Position numbers and translations under genes: made by a program. Shown here piece by piece: positions 1 through 6,940 of a stretch of 36,245 nucleotides of DNA. The stretch comes from JAGMXM01 sp964458325 (lineage in GTDB: Bacteria > Verrucomicrobiota > Verrucomicrobiia > Limisphaerales > UBA1319), in NCBI GenBank assembly GCA_964458325.1, contig CAYWIM010000044.1:1-36245 (forward strand), in the 5' to 3' direction. Below the pieces are notes generated by a model, which worked only from the letters and a program-made list of their open reading frames with translations, was not told where the DNA came from and searched no databases. Within the stretch, counting starts at the first letter, position 1; each line of letters opens with the position of its first letter.

Positions 1-1649
1 GTCGCCCCGAGCGGCATTGTCCCGAAGTCCGTGGAATCCGTCGTCGATGGCGTCGCGTCCCCATCCGCAATCACCGCCCCATTGCCCCTGACTTCGATCT
101 CCTCAATCCCCGGCACGACGAAATCCGTGACGACTCCCGTGATCTGGAAGTTGAACGGATTGTGGGCGCTGTCGCTGTTGTTGAAACTCACCTCGCCCGC
201 ATACGTCCCCGCCACCGCACTCAACTGCACCGTGAATGTGTCCTCTGCCCCCGCCCCGATGCTCGCCGCCAGCCCTTCCGTCACCGTATACCCGTTCGGC
301 ACCATCAGCCCCGACGTCGTCAGCGCCGCCGTCCCCACGTTCTTCACCGTGAACGTCCGGGCCACCACCGTCCCCACCGGCGTCGTCCCAAAATCCGTGT
401 CATCCCCAACCGTTGGCGTCGTGTCCCCGTCCAGAATCGCCACCCCATTGCCCCTCACCAACAGGCCAGGGACTGCATCTACACCCTCCAGCAACCATGC
501 CTCGATCTGCCCGTATGGATTGACCCCGTAGCCGACGATGCTGACCCTGCCATCCCCGGCAACCATGGTAACTCCATACGCCTCCCGCAGTGTCCAACCT
601 GAAGTCGTGTTCCCAAGATGGTCAAACTCGGGCAAATAATTATTCAGATCCCGACTCGTTCGAGTCACATTATCCCACAAAAAGGCTCTATCTTTACCGT
701 TATAACGCCTGCTGTATCCCACAATCGCAATCCCATCGTCAGAAATATCTCGAGCTTCGCCGTAACCCTCTTCATCGATTGCCTCACCCAAAAACCGAAT
801 CGAATAGGATGAACCGCTGACCTCCCAAATCACGGGAATCCGAGCCCCAAACAGGCTGGATTTGCTAAAACCGACGATGGCACGTCCATCAGCCGATATC
901 GCATAGGCTTCGCTACCCGGCAGAGCCTCCTCATAGTGCTGTAACGGAACTGTCTCGGTCGTCGGGGTCCAAACCCAAGCTGTCGGTTCTTCAACTCCAG
1001 CGAAATTCGTAACCACGCCATTACCAACAACTTTGGATCCATCACTCGAAATATCTCTCCCAATAAAGTTACCCGTTGAATTGGGCAAGCGCGGTATCCG
1101 CGTGGCAGTAAGCGCGGGATACGCCCACCTGTATGCATATACAAACTGATTCGGATAAGTGCCCGAAGGCGCGGAGCCAACGATGAATGTCCCTGCGGCA
1201 TTAATGTTGTAAGCCAAGTCAAGAGTGGTTCCCGGAATCAGATCATGGATTTCAGATGTGTAAATGAACGCGTTCCTGCTCGATGTCGTCGCGCCTGCAT
1301 AGCCCACCACGTACCCGTTGGCTGCAACGGCATTAGCGCGAACAAACTTCTGATCAATGCTGCTGTTAAGATCCGTCAGATTGACCATTTGTCCGGAGGC
1401 CTTTGACCAGAGGAAAGCATCCTCATTATAATAGGCACCCCCATCTATGGTGTATCCAGCCACATAGGTCCCATCCACCGAAATGCTCAAAGGCCTACTT
1501 TCGGCTAATGACGAGTCACCCGCCAACCATCCTAACGGGGTAAAAACCGTGGCTGAAACAGATAGAGCTAAAAGCCAAGTGACACCAGCAACCAGCAGAA
1601 AGCCGGTCGAAGCACAAAGGTGTCTGTTGTCGGAGCAACACTTTTTCAT
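1..1649 (-). CDS. HAF-repeat / choice-of-anchor D surface protein (3' part cut by window edge)
   Basis: Secreted protein, open through the left edge, with at least 549 codons visible. The ATG at 1649 opens MKKCCSDNRH and a hydrophobic stretch (about residues 15-32) that reads as a signal peptide. Residues about 45-390 carry at least four HAF-type repeats, each with an IS.DG..VVG core followed by AFLW, AWVW or similar: DISSDGSKVVGN, AISADGRAIVGF and DISDDGIAIVGY are clear. From residue 398 the protein changes to choice-of-anchor D (ASPM/SPD-2/Hydin-like) domains, with RTFTVKNVGTAAL and GEVSFNNSDSAHNPFNF. HAF repeats probably form a beta-propeller and the anchor-D domains an Ig-like stalk (inference). 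No catalytic residues are recognised. The C-terminal sorting signal lies outside the window. GC is markedly lower in the HAF half than in the anchor-D half. Confidence 0.85.
   Translation of the reverse strand, partial: MKKCCSDNRHLCASTGFLLVAGVTWLLALSVSATVFTPLGWLAGDSSLAESRPLSISVDGTYVAGYTIDGGAYYNEDAFLWSKASGQMVNLTDLNSSIDQKFVRANAVAANGYVVGYAGATTSSRNAFIYTSEIHDLIPGTTLDLAYNINAAGTFIVGSAPSGTYPNQFVYAYRWAYPALTATRIPRLPNSTGNFIGRDISSDGSKVVGNGVVTNFAGVEEPTAWVWTPTTETVPLQHYEEALPGSEAYAISADGRAIVGFSKSSLFGARIPVIWEVSGSSYSIRFLGEAIDEEGYGEARDISDDGIAIVGYSRRYNGKDRAFLWDNVTRTSRDLNNYLPEFDHLGNTTSGWTLREAYGVTMVAGDGRVSIVGYGVNPYGQIEAWLLEGVDAVPGLLVRGNGVAILDGDTTPTVGDDTDFGTTPVGTVVARTFTVKNVGTAALTTSGLMVPNGYTVTEGLAASIGAGAEDTFTVQLSAVAGTYAGEVSFNNSDSAHNPFNFQITGVVTDFVVPGIEEIEVRGNGAVIADGDATPSTTDSTDFGTMPLGA
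93..458 (-). repeat. 366-nt coding tandem repeat unit (choice-of-anchor D)
   Basis: Inside the HAF/anchor-D gene, the segment coding VRGNGVAILDGDTTPT (starting at 458) recurs as VRGNGAVIADGDATPS starting at 92. The offset is 366 nt, or 122 codons. The two copies are also close at DNA level around the start of the unit. Unit 1 spans 458 to 93; unit 2 runs from 92 past the left edge, so only its first 30 codons are seen. Further copies to the left are likely but not visible. Confidence 0.75.
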
Positions 1650-1674
1650 GGTTACAATCTACCAAGTGGCTCAA

Positions 1675-1703
1675 TTCATAAAGCCTTCCTGGGCATAAAG
1701 CAA
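1675..1703 (-). promoter_or_regulatory. Candidate sigma-70 promoter for the HAF-repeat gene
   Basis: On the minus strand TTGCTT (1703-1698) and TATGAA (1680-1675) are separated by exactly 17 nt and lie 26 nt upstream of the ATG at 1649. The match is moderate (4 of 6 in each box). It sits downstream of the terminator of the preceding gene, which is where an independent promoter would be expected. Confidence 0.35.
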
Positions 1704-1715
1704 ACCATAAATCAC

Positions 1716-1748
1716 AAAAAAACCAGCAGGGAAACCCTGCTGGTTTTT
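1716..1748 (-). terminator. Rho-independent terminator of the PEP-CTERM gene
   Basis: A perfect 9-bp stem (CCAGCAGGG at 1723-1731, CCCTGCTGG at 1735-1743) closes on a 3-nt loop and is flanked by an A-run on one side and a T-run on the other. Read on the minus strand it lies just past the stop of the 1768-2415 gene and is followed by a U-run. The symmetric A/T flanks mean it could also work on the plus strand. Confidence 0.85.
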
Positions 1749-1767
1749 CGAAGAAAGCCGAGCTGTA

Positions 1768-2415
1768 TTACTTGGTGAACCGGCGAACGACCGCGCCCAA
1801 ACCAAGCAGCCCAGCAATCACCAACGCCGAACTGGGTTCAGGAACCACTCCGTCGATGGAAATATCGGATCCGGCAATCATGGGAGTGAAGGTGAACTCA
1901 ATTGTGTCTACGCTGCCCCATGTCGGCTGGTAACCGAAATAATCCACTAGCTCGGGGTAAGTACCCGTTGTAAGAGACCATGCCGCAGTGTCGGAAAGCA
2001 ACGTCGTGGCCCCATCCAGAATGCTGTAACCAATGGTGAATTGCCCCTCCACCTCAACACCCACCAAACCGAGATAACCCATGTTTCTCAGGTCCACGTT
2101 CATCCCTGCGCCGTTGTTGTCATAGCGCAAAATCATCACAGTGTTGGCGAGGACGGCTTGGCGATAATCGAGTATACCAACCGAGTTAGGGGCCTTGTTG
2201 ATTTCAACCTCCGCCAACCCTGTGCCATTGACTGCCCCCCACGCAATGGTGCGAGTCGGCCAGAGACCGGGGATGGGAACTGTGCTGGGTGGTTGGCTAT
2301 CGTTGACATACTGCCCACCAGGAGGGGCATCCATATGGTCCATCACCACATACACAGCCTGTGTGCTTACGGCAACCATGGTTGCCAATCCGATTAGTAA
2401 TAGTACTTTTTTCAT
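1768..2415 (-). CDS. PEP-CTERM sorting domain protein (215 aa)
   Basis: Exported protein of unknown function with a C-terminal PEP-CTERM signal: VVPEPSSALVIAGL, a short hydrophobic helix, then the basic tail VVRRFTK. Exosortase systems cleave at this motif. The ATG at 2415 is chosen because it starts a clean signal peptide (MKKVLLLIGLATMVAVSTQA); the frame stays open upstream to 2511, but those residues are polar and lie over the likely promoter. The middle part is beta-rich (GYLGLVGVEVEGQFTIGYS), with no enzyme motif seen. No Shine-Dalgarno sequence is visible. A strong terminator follows. No exosortase or EpsH-like gene is in the window, so sorting would depend on genes elsewhere. Sequence is less GC-rich than the genes to the right. 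Confidence 0.85.
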   Translation of the reverse strand: MKKVLLLIGLATMVAVSTQAVYVVMDHMDAPPGGQYVNDSQPPSTVPIPGLWPTRTIAWGAVNGTGLAEVEINKAPNSVGILDYRQAVLANTVMILRYDNNGAGMNVDLRNMGYLGLVGVEVEGQFTIGYSILDGATTLLSDTAAWSLTTGTYPELVDYFGYQPTWGSVDTIEFTFTPMIAGSDISIDGVVPEPSSALVIAGLLGLGAVVRRFTK

Positions 2416-2511
2416 AGTATAACTTTTATCTACACTAAAGAGCTTGTTACTTGCTGTCAACTGATTTTTATCGGTCTCTTTCTTTTTTTGTTTACCTGCC
2501 AGCGTGACCAT

Positions 2512-2541
2512 AGGATAAATCGACTATTAGGGCCGTGTCAA
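2512..2541 (-). promoter_or_regulatory. Candidate sigma-70 promoter for the PEP-CTERM gene
   Basis: On the minus strand a perfect TTGACA (2541-2536) is followed after 18 nt by TATCCT (2517-2512), about 97 nt before the ATG at 2415. A second TTGACA at 2460-2455 is closer to the gene but has only a poor -10 (TAGTGT) and would leave almost no leader, so the distal one is preferred. Confidence 0.45.
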
Positions 2542-2624
2542 GCGCAAAAGGTTGTTTTTTCTGCCTCATGACGGTGGTCCGATTATTATTCCTATCTCCT
2601 TGCTTTTTAATAGGATACAACGAA

Positions 2625-3491
2625 TCAGTACGGATGGGTCGCTTGGATCCGATAAAATCCTGCAGATTTCTGGAAGGCGTTGGTATGCAAATATCGATTC
2701 GTGCTTGTCTGGCCCAACGGCACCATCGCCCCCCCCGAATCCTCGCTACCCATCACTTGATAAACCCAGTTCGCCCCCAGGTTGGACCATCGCAGTTCGA
2801 TATCGTTCCCCACAACAACTGGCCAATCCATGTGGAGGACGGGCGTGATGTTGACCCTCGATACGCTGAAGCTGTCCACGCTGATTTCGGCTCCGGATGT
2901 AGCAGGTTCGATCTCGATCACAATCTCATCCACATCCGTCAGCGGCAGCTCTGCAGATGGAATCCGGAAAGCGGCGGAATACGGACCACCGGCCATGATG
3001 GGCATCTCGATCGCCAGGAGCGAACTCCCGCCGACTTCCCCGTTCATCCGCAAGCGAAAGACTGCAGGCGATTCGGTCAAAACGCCGTCCAAATTGACTG
3101 AGTTCCAGTTAGTAACATCGAGATTCAAACCGCTGCCATTAGCATTATAGATCACCCGGGCGCGCACCTTGTTCACCGAAATGGTCTGGACAAACGCAAG
3201 CAAATATTCGCTCCTTTGCACCGTATCGTTCACGCTCAAGGTGGTAGAGCCGCCTTCAAGCGGTTTATCGAGCACCTCGATTTCCAATTGTCGATAGCCC
3301 CCTAAGACTGGCCACATCCCATCCACCGCCACAGCCGGTCCCGTAATCCGATCGCCTGTCTTGGCCGTCGTCACAATCAGGGTTTGCCCCTCGTCCGGCC
3401 CGTCGAAGTCATCCCATTGGATCTGCCCCCAAACCAGCACCCCCCCGCTCCCATACGCCATCAGCACCCGTTTGATCCAGTTCCAGCTCAT
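2625..3491 (-). CDS. Secreted beta-rich protein of unknown function (288 aa)
   Basis: I do not recognise the family. The ATG at 3491 opens MSWNWIKRVLMAYGSGGVLVWG, a probable signal peptide, and is preceded by a near-perfect Shine-Dalgarno AAGGAGGG at 5-nt spacing, which settles the start although the frame stays open to 3578. The mature part has alternating hydrophobic strands, including DDFDGPDEGQTL near the N-terminus and DVDEIVIEIEPA about two thirds along, and is probably a beta-sandwich, perhaps ligand-binding (inference). The C-terminus (LRWSNLGANWVYQV through SAGFYRIQA) resembles the short fibronectin-like end domain common on verrucomicrobial exported proteins. It has no PEP-CTERM motif, unlike its downstream neighbour. 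The same codon-level AT shift as in the two genes to the left is milder here. Confidence 0.7.
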   Translation of the reverse strand: MSWNWIKRVLMAYGSGGVLVWGQIQWDDFDGPDEGQTLIVTTAKTGDRITGPAVAVDGMWPVLGGYRQLEIEVLDKPLEGGSTTLSVNDTVQRSEYLLAFVQTISVNKVRARVIYNANGSGLNLDVTNWNSVNLDGVLTESPAVFRLRMNGEVGGSSLLAIEMPIMAGGPYSAAFRIPSAELPLTDVDEIVIEIEPATSGAEISVDSFSVSRVNITPVLHMDWPVVVGNDIELRWSNLGANWVYQVMGSEDSGGAMVPLGQTSTNRYLHTNAFQKSAGFYRIQATHPY

Positions 3492-3794
3492 GCTAACCCT
3501 CCTTCTTTTGGCAATAAGGCTCTTTCCGTTGTCCAGGCCGCCAACATCGTCAGATCGGCTTCCTCCGTATGCATCCACGCCGCCTCAACGGCGCAGCGGC
3601 TCCTAAGGGTCTGTTTCGGCTTGATTCGCCATAAATCAATCATAACCACCCCTTCCTGGCAAGCCAAAGGACCCATCCACAGTCCCGCTACCCTGACCCC
3701 CCCCGTGCCATCGAAATTTCGGTTGCCTTGCATCGTCTCCCGGGTCATGCTCGATTCCATCGCAGTAATCGAGAAACCCAAAAAAATAAATTGT
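3492..3794. other. Divergent intergenic region, no gene recognised
   Basis: About 300 nt between the divergent genes starting at 3491 (minus) and 3795 (plus). Open frames cross it on both strands, but their products (many Arg, Pro and Ser, no domain) look like chance readings. It should hold both promoters; no convincing -35/-10 pair was found. The last 20 nt before 3795 are A-rich. Confidence 0.5.
3497..3504 (-). promoter_or_regulatory. Strong ribosome binding site deciding the start at 3491
   Basis: AAGGAGGG on the minus strand (3504-3497) sits 5 nt before ATG 3491. It is one of the few clear Shine-Dalgarno sites in the window and excludes the longer in-frame reading from 3578. Confidence 0.75.
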
Positions 3795-4829
3795 ATGGCT
3801 CAAACGATATTTCATCCCAGCGTCGAAGGCGCCCAGCATGGCGCCAAGAGCCTGGCGGATTTTCTTGCTTACGCCAAGAAATCCGGTGCGGCGGGGGCCC
3901 AGCCCTCGAATTTCATGCTGCAAAACGACAAGGGTGGATTCAAGCCGGCCAAGGAGATTAAGCAGGCATTTCAAAAGACGGGTTTGAATCTGGACGGGAT
4001 ATCCTGTCATTGCCCGTTTTGGGTCCACACGACGGCATGGACGGGCAGCCCAACGATTCGCCCATTTACACCGGCGGACGTGGCGAAAAAAAGCCCGGCT
4101 CAAATCGAGCAATGGGCGGAAAGCTACCTGCTGGGTCTGTTCGACCTGGCGGTCGAGCTGGGCGTCAAGATACTGCCGATGTTCTGGGGGGTGGCCTTCG
4201 GCTGGGAGTTGGCGACCGGCTATCCGTGGGGCTTTTGGAAAGGGGCCGATTACGATCTTGTCAAGGAGGGCAAGGATCGATTCGTCAAGAAGACCGCCAA
4301 GCTGCGGCAGCGGGCCAATGAGCTGGGCATCTACCTCGCCCACGAGATCCATCCGGGCACCGCTGCGATGTGCGCCGACGATTTCAACCTCCTGGTGGCC
4401 GCATGCGATGGGGACAAATGCCTGACCGTCAATGCCGATCCGTCGCATTGCTGGGAAGGGGAGGACTGGGAGACGCGGTTCACGAAGGTGGGCCCGCGCA
4501 TCTACGCCTGCCACGTGAAGAACTACGTGATCCGGCGCACCCTGCCGCTTCGGATGATGGATGGCGATTGGCCCAACCGGGCCATGCAGTTCGTGGACAT
4601 CCCGACCGGCCAGCTGAACATGATGCGGTATGTCGAGCTGTTGATCCACATGGGGTATCCGCAGCGCTATTGTCAGATCATGGGAGCCAAGACCGCCCCG
4701 CTGATCGTCGAGGCCGAGAGCGCCTACCGCGACATCGACGCCACCAGCGCCAACGGCATCCAATACGTCCGCGACCACTGCTGCTGGCCGATCGCCAGCG
4801 GCTCGTTCGAAGACGGCATGGGCGCCTGA
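3795..4829 (+). CDS. Sugar phosphate isomerase/epimerase-like TIM-barrel protein (344 aa)
   Basis: Xylose-isomerase-like (AP endonuclease 2 superfamily) TIM barrel, the family that includes hydroxypyruvate isomerase, IolE and related sugar epimerases. Likely metal ligands are in the expected order: Glu184 in LAHEIHPG, Asp215 and His218 in NADPSHCW, His240 in CHVKNY, and a late Glu in IVEAESAYRD. The ATG at 3795 (MAQTIFHPSVEG) fits the family's N-terminus; the frame continues upstream, but that part is low-complexity and Pro-rich. The substrate cannot be told from sequence. Verrucomicrobia and Planctomycetes carry many such paralogues for carbohydrate breakdown. No signal peptide is seen, so it is probably cytoplasmic. 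It stands alone on the plus strand, ends in a clear terminator and converges on pyrB. Confidence 0.85.
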   Translation: MAQTIFHPSVEGAQHGAKSLADFLAYAKKSGAAGAQPSNFMLQNDKGGFKPAKEIKQAFQKTGLNLDGISCHCPFWVHTTAWTGSPTIRPFTPADVAKKSPAQIEQWAESYLLGLFDLAVELGVKILPMFWGVAFGWELATGYPWGFWKGADYDLVKEGKDRFVKKTAKLRQRANELGIYLAHEIHPGTAAMCADDFNLLVAACDGDKCLTVNADPSHCWEGEDWETRFTKVGPRIYACHVKNYVIRRTLPLRMMDGDWPNRAMQFVDIPTGQLNMMRYVELLIHMGYPQRYCQIMGAKTAPLIVEAESAYRDIDATSANGIQYVRDHCCWPIASGSFEDGMGA

Positions 4830-4856
4830 TCGCCTTGGTCATCGCGAATCGACGTC

Positions 4857-4887
4857 GGGCACGGCCTGGGCCGTGCCCGCTTTGTTT
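4857..4887 (+). terminator. Rho-independent terminator after the sugar isomerase-like gene
   Basis: A perfect 10-bp stem GGGCACGGCC / GGCCGTGCCC (4857-4866 and 4869-4878) with a 2-nt loop is followed by GCTTTGTTT. It lies 27 nt after the stop at 4829. pyrB converges from the right; on that strand the hairpin lacks a clear U-run. Confidence 0.75.
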
Positions 4888-5013
4888 GGAGAGACCGTCG
4901 TCCGGCATCGAAGCCCGGGCCAGCCCTTGGCGCTTTCTTTCCTGGGCCGGGGCGGATTGCTTCGAGCGCAATCCCAGCCCGATTCCCCGATCGGAACTCC
5001 CCGGGGGATCCTG

Positions 5014-5988
5014 TCAGGCGCTGGCGGCACGGCGGGCGCCGCGCTCGGGGCCGCTGACCTGCCCGGGGCCCTGTCCGCCATTGACCAGGAACAGGACCGC
5101 CATGCGGACCGCCAGACCGTTGGTGACCTGCTCGAGAATGACCGAGCGCTCGCTGTCGGCGATCTGGCTGTCGATTTCGATCCCGCGGTTGATGGGGCCG
5201 GGGTGCATGATGACGACCTCCGGCCGAGCGCGAGCCAGGCGCTTGGGATTGAGACCGAACAGCGTGGCGTATTCGCCGAGGCTGGGGAACATCGTTTTCC
5301 GCTGCCGCTCGTGCTGAATGCGGAGCAGGTTGATGATGTCGGCGTCGGCGATCGCTTCCTCGATGCGGTGCGTCACGCGGCAGCCCATCCGCTCGAACAC
5401 GCGGGGGACAAGAGTGGGCGGACCGCACAGGGTCACCTCCGCCCCCAGCTTGGTCAAGGTCCAGATGTTCGATCGCGCGACGCGGCTGTAGAGGATATCG
5501 CCGAGGATGGTGACCTTGAGGCCAGCGACGCGGCCCTTCTTCTCGCGGATGGTGAACGCGTCGAGCAGCGCCTGCGTCGGGTGCTCATGGGCGCCGTCGC
5601 CCGCGTTGACGACGCTGGCCTTCACAACGCGCGCCAGGAAATGCGGCGCGCCGGCCGCGCTGTGGCGGATGATGATGATGTCCGCCTGCAGGGCCTCGAG
5701 ATTGCGGGCGGTGTCCTTGAGGGTCTCTCCCTTGCGCAGGGATGAGGCCTCGGCATTGAAGTTGACCACATCGGCGGTGAGGCGCTGGGCAGCCAGCTCA
5801 AAACTGATCCGGGTCCGGGTGGATGGCTCGACGAACAGGTTGATGACCGTTTTCCCGCGCAAGGCCGGGACGGTCTTGATGGCGCGGCGGCCGACTTCCT
5901 TGAAGGCCTTGGCCGTGTCGAGCACGAGCAGGATTTCCTCCGCGGAAAGCGATTGGATGTCGAGCAGGTGTCGGCGAGTCCAGGTCAT
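5014..5988 (-). CDS. pyrB: Aspartate carbamoyltransferase catalytic subunit
   Basis: Catalyses carbamoyl phosphate plus L-aspartate to N-carbamoyl-L-aspartate, the committed step of pyrimidine synthesis. The 324 residues match the usual length plus a short tail. Family signatures are present: FVEPSTRTRISFE (carbamoyl phosphate loop), SSLRKGET (the lysine loop), GDGAHEHPTQALLD, and MHPGPINRGIEI near the C-terminus. The last 15 residues (PERGARRAASA) are an Arg/Ala-rich extension. The ATG at 5988 overlaps the pyrR stop as ATGA, so the two are translationally coupled. No pyrI regulatory subunit and no adjacent pyrC are visible, which fits a PyrR-controlled, pyrI-free type. Downstream the gene converges on the isomerase gene. 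Confidence 0.97.
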   Translation of the reverse strand: MTWTRRHLLDIQSLSAEEILLVLDTAKAFKEVGRRAIKTVPALRGKTVINLFVEPSTRTRISFELAAQRLTADVVNFNAEASSLRKGETLKDTARNLEALQADIIIIRHSAAGAPHFLARVVKASVVNAGDGAHEHPTQALLDAFTIREKKGRVAGLKVTILGDILYSRVARSNIWTLTKLGAEVTLCGPPTLVPRVFERMGCRVTHRIEEAIADADIINLLRIQHERQRKTMFPSLGEYATLFGLNPKRLARARPEVVIMHPGPINRGIEIDSQIADSERSVILEQVTNGLAVRMAVLFLVNGGQGPGQVSGPERGARRAASA

Positions 5989-6518
5989 GTGACCTCCAGA
6001 TACACCCCTTCCTCGCCGCCCTCCTCTCGAAACTGAACGCGCACGGCATCCTCGGCGCGGGTGGCGATTTCCTGGCCGACGAAATCGGCGCGGATGGGGA
6101 GCTCGCGGTGGCCGCGGTCGATCAGCACGGCCAGCTGGATCCGCCGGGGCCGGCCGAAATCGTTGAGGGCGTCCATGGCAGCCCGGATCGTCCGGCCGCT
6201 GAACAGCACGTCATCCACCAGTATGACTGTTTTCCCATCGATGTCGAAGGGGATCAGGGTGGGATGCACAGGAGGGGCAGCCCGTTGATTCAAGTCATCC
6301 CGGTGCATGCTGACATCGAGTTGTCCGACAGGCACGATCCATCCCCATCGGCGCCCCATGCGATCCGCCAGATGCTGAGCCAGCAGCACCCCGCCTCGCT
6401 GGATGCCTACAATCACGCAATCGCGCCCGTCACCATGGGCTTCAAGAATCGAGCGCGCCAACCCCTCGAGGGTCCGCTCCATCGATCCTCTGTCCAGCAG
6501 TGTGCGGGTCTGTGCCAT
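5985..6518 (-). CDS. pyrR: Bifunctional pyr operon regulator / uracil phosphoribosyltransferase
   Basis: PyrR family, 177 aa. The PRPP-binding loop VILVDDVLFSGRTIRAAMDAL is intact, and the N-terminal half has VGIQRGGVLLAQHLADRM and the flexible hood segment (DVSMHRDDL) typical of the family. Known members bind pyr mRNA to attenuate transcription when UMP is high and have weak uracil phosphoribosyltransferase activity. It directly precedes pyrB with a 4-nt overlap, so it probably regulates that operon. The ATG at 6518 follows GGGGATAT, a modest ribosome site. The 108-nt leader upstream holds one strong GC hairpin (6586-6604), but I did not find the canonical PyrR binding loop, so the mode of control is open. 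Confidence 0.95.
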   Translation of the reverse strand: MAQTRTLLDRGSMERTLEGLARSILEAHGDGRDCVIVGIQRGGVLLAQHLADRMGRRWGWIVPVGQLDVSMHRDDLNQRAAPPVHPTLIPFDIDGKTVILVDDVLFSGRTIRAAMDALNDFGRPRRIQLAVLIDRGHRELPIRADFVGQEIATRAEDAVRVQFREEGGEEGVYLEVT

Positions 6519-6585
6519 ATATCCCCGAAGGTCCCGCGCCGTTCGATCCCAGCCCGCGGATCACCTGTTGTCATCCAGACGGCTG

Positions 6586-6604
6586 GCGCCGCTTGCGGCG
6601 GCGC
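6586..6604 (-). other. GC-rich hairpin in the pyrR leader
   Basis: GCGCCGC (6586-6592) and GCGGCGC (6598-6604) form a perfect 7-bp stem with a 5-nt loop, 68 nt upstream of the pyrR start and 23 nt after the stop of the preceding small gene. There is no U-run after it on the minus strand, so it is not a canonical terminator. It may be an attenuator part, a transcript-end stem or chance in GC-rich DNA. Confidence 0.3.
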
Positions 6605-6626
6605 ACGACCCCGGCTGGGAACGCCA

Positions 6627-6851
6627 TCAGATCCGGGGCGAATCCTTCTGGCGACTACGACGCCAGTTGCCCCGGTGCTTCACAATCCAGTCGGTGAGCG
6701 CCCATTCGAATCCGACGTCGCGTCCGGCCTTTTCGGACTCGATCCATTTATGTTTGAGGATCTCCTCGCGTTCGGCCTGGAATTCCCGATACAGGTGGGA
6801 ACCCGTCAGCAAACTGCTGTCAGTGACCAAGTTGCCTTGATTGGCAGACAT
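6627..6851 (-). CDS. Small conserved protein with HKWIESEKAGRDVG motif (74 aa)
   Basis: Short soluble protein. Its core, EEILKHKWIESEKAGRDV followed by GFEWALTDWIVKHR, recalls a short helical module I have seen at the ends of DUF4032 proteins and as stand-alone small bacterial proteins (from memory, not a search). The frame is open back to 6932, but the ATG at 6851 (MSANQGNLVTDS) is preferred since the upstream residues look like non-coding sequence. No signal peptide, no Cys pair, no obvious nucleic-acid motif; the C-terminus is basic (RGNWRRSRQKD). It lies 89 nt after the peptide-binding lipoprotein gene and 108 nt before pyrR. Function unknown. Confidence 0.7.
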   Translation of the reverse strand: MSANQGNLVTDSSLLTGSHLYREFQAEREEILKHKWIESEKAGRDVGFEWALTDWIVKHRGNWRRSRQKDSPRI

Positions 6852-6940
6852 AACCTCAACGAAGTTCGATTTCGTGACAACAGTGTAACAATGGGGCAGA
6901 CCCTGACAACCAGAAAATGCAGGGCGTCCCAATCACGCTC

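Noticed and set aside
2432..2460. Second TTGACA near the first PEP-CTERM gene
   Set aside because: Its -10 (TAGTGT) is poor and would leave under 15 nt of leader; the distal promoter is better.
3599..3616. Short similarity CCTAAGGGTCTGT here and CCTTAGGGTCTGT at 36191-36203
   Set aside because: The match is about 12 nt with one difference and no flanking repeat, duplication or transposase, so it is not enough to call an IS end.
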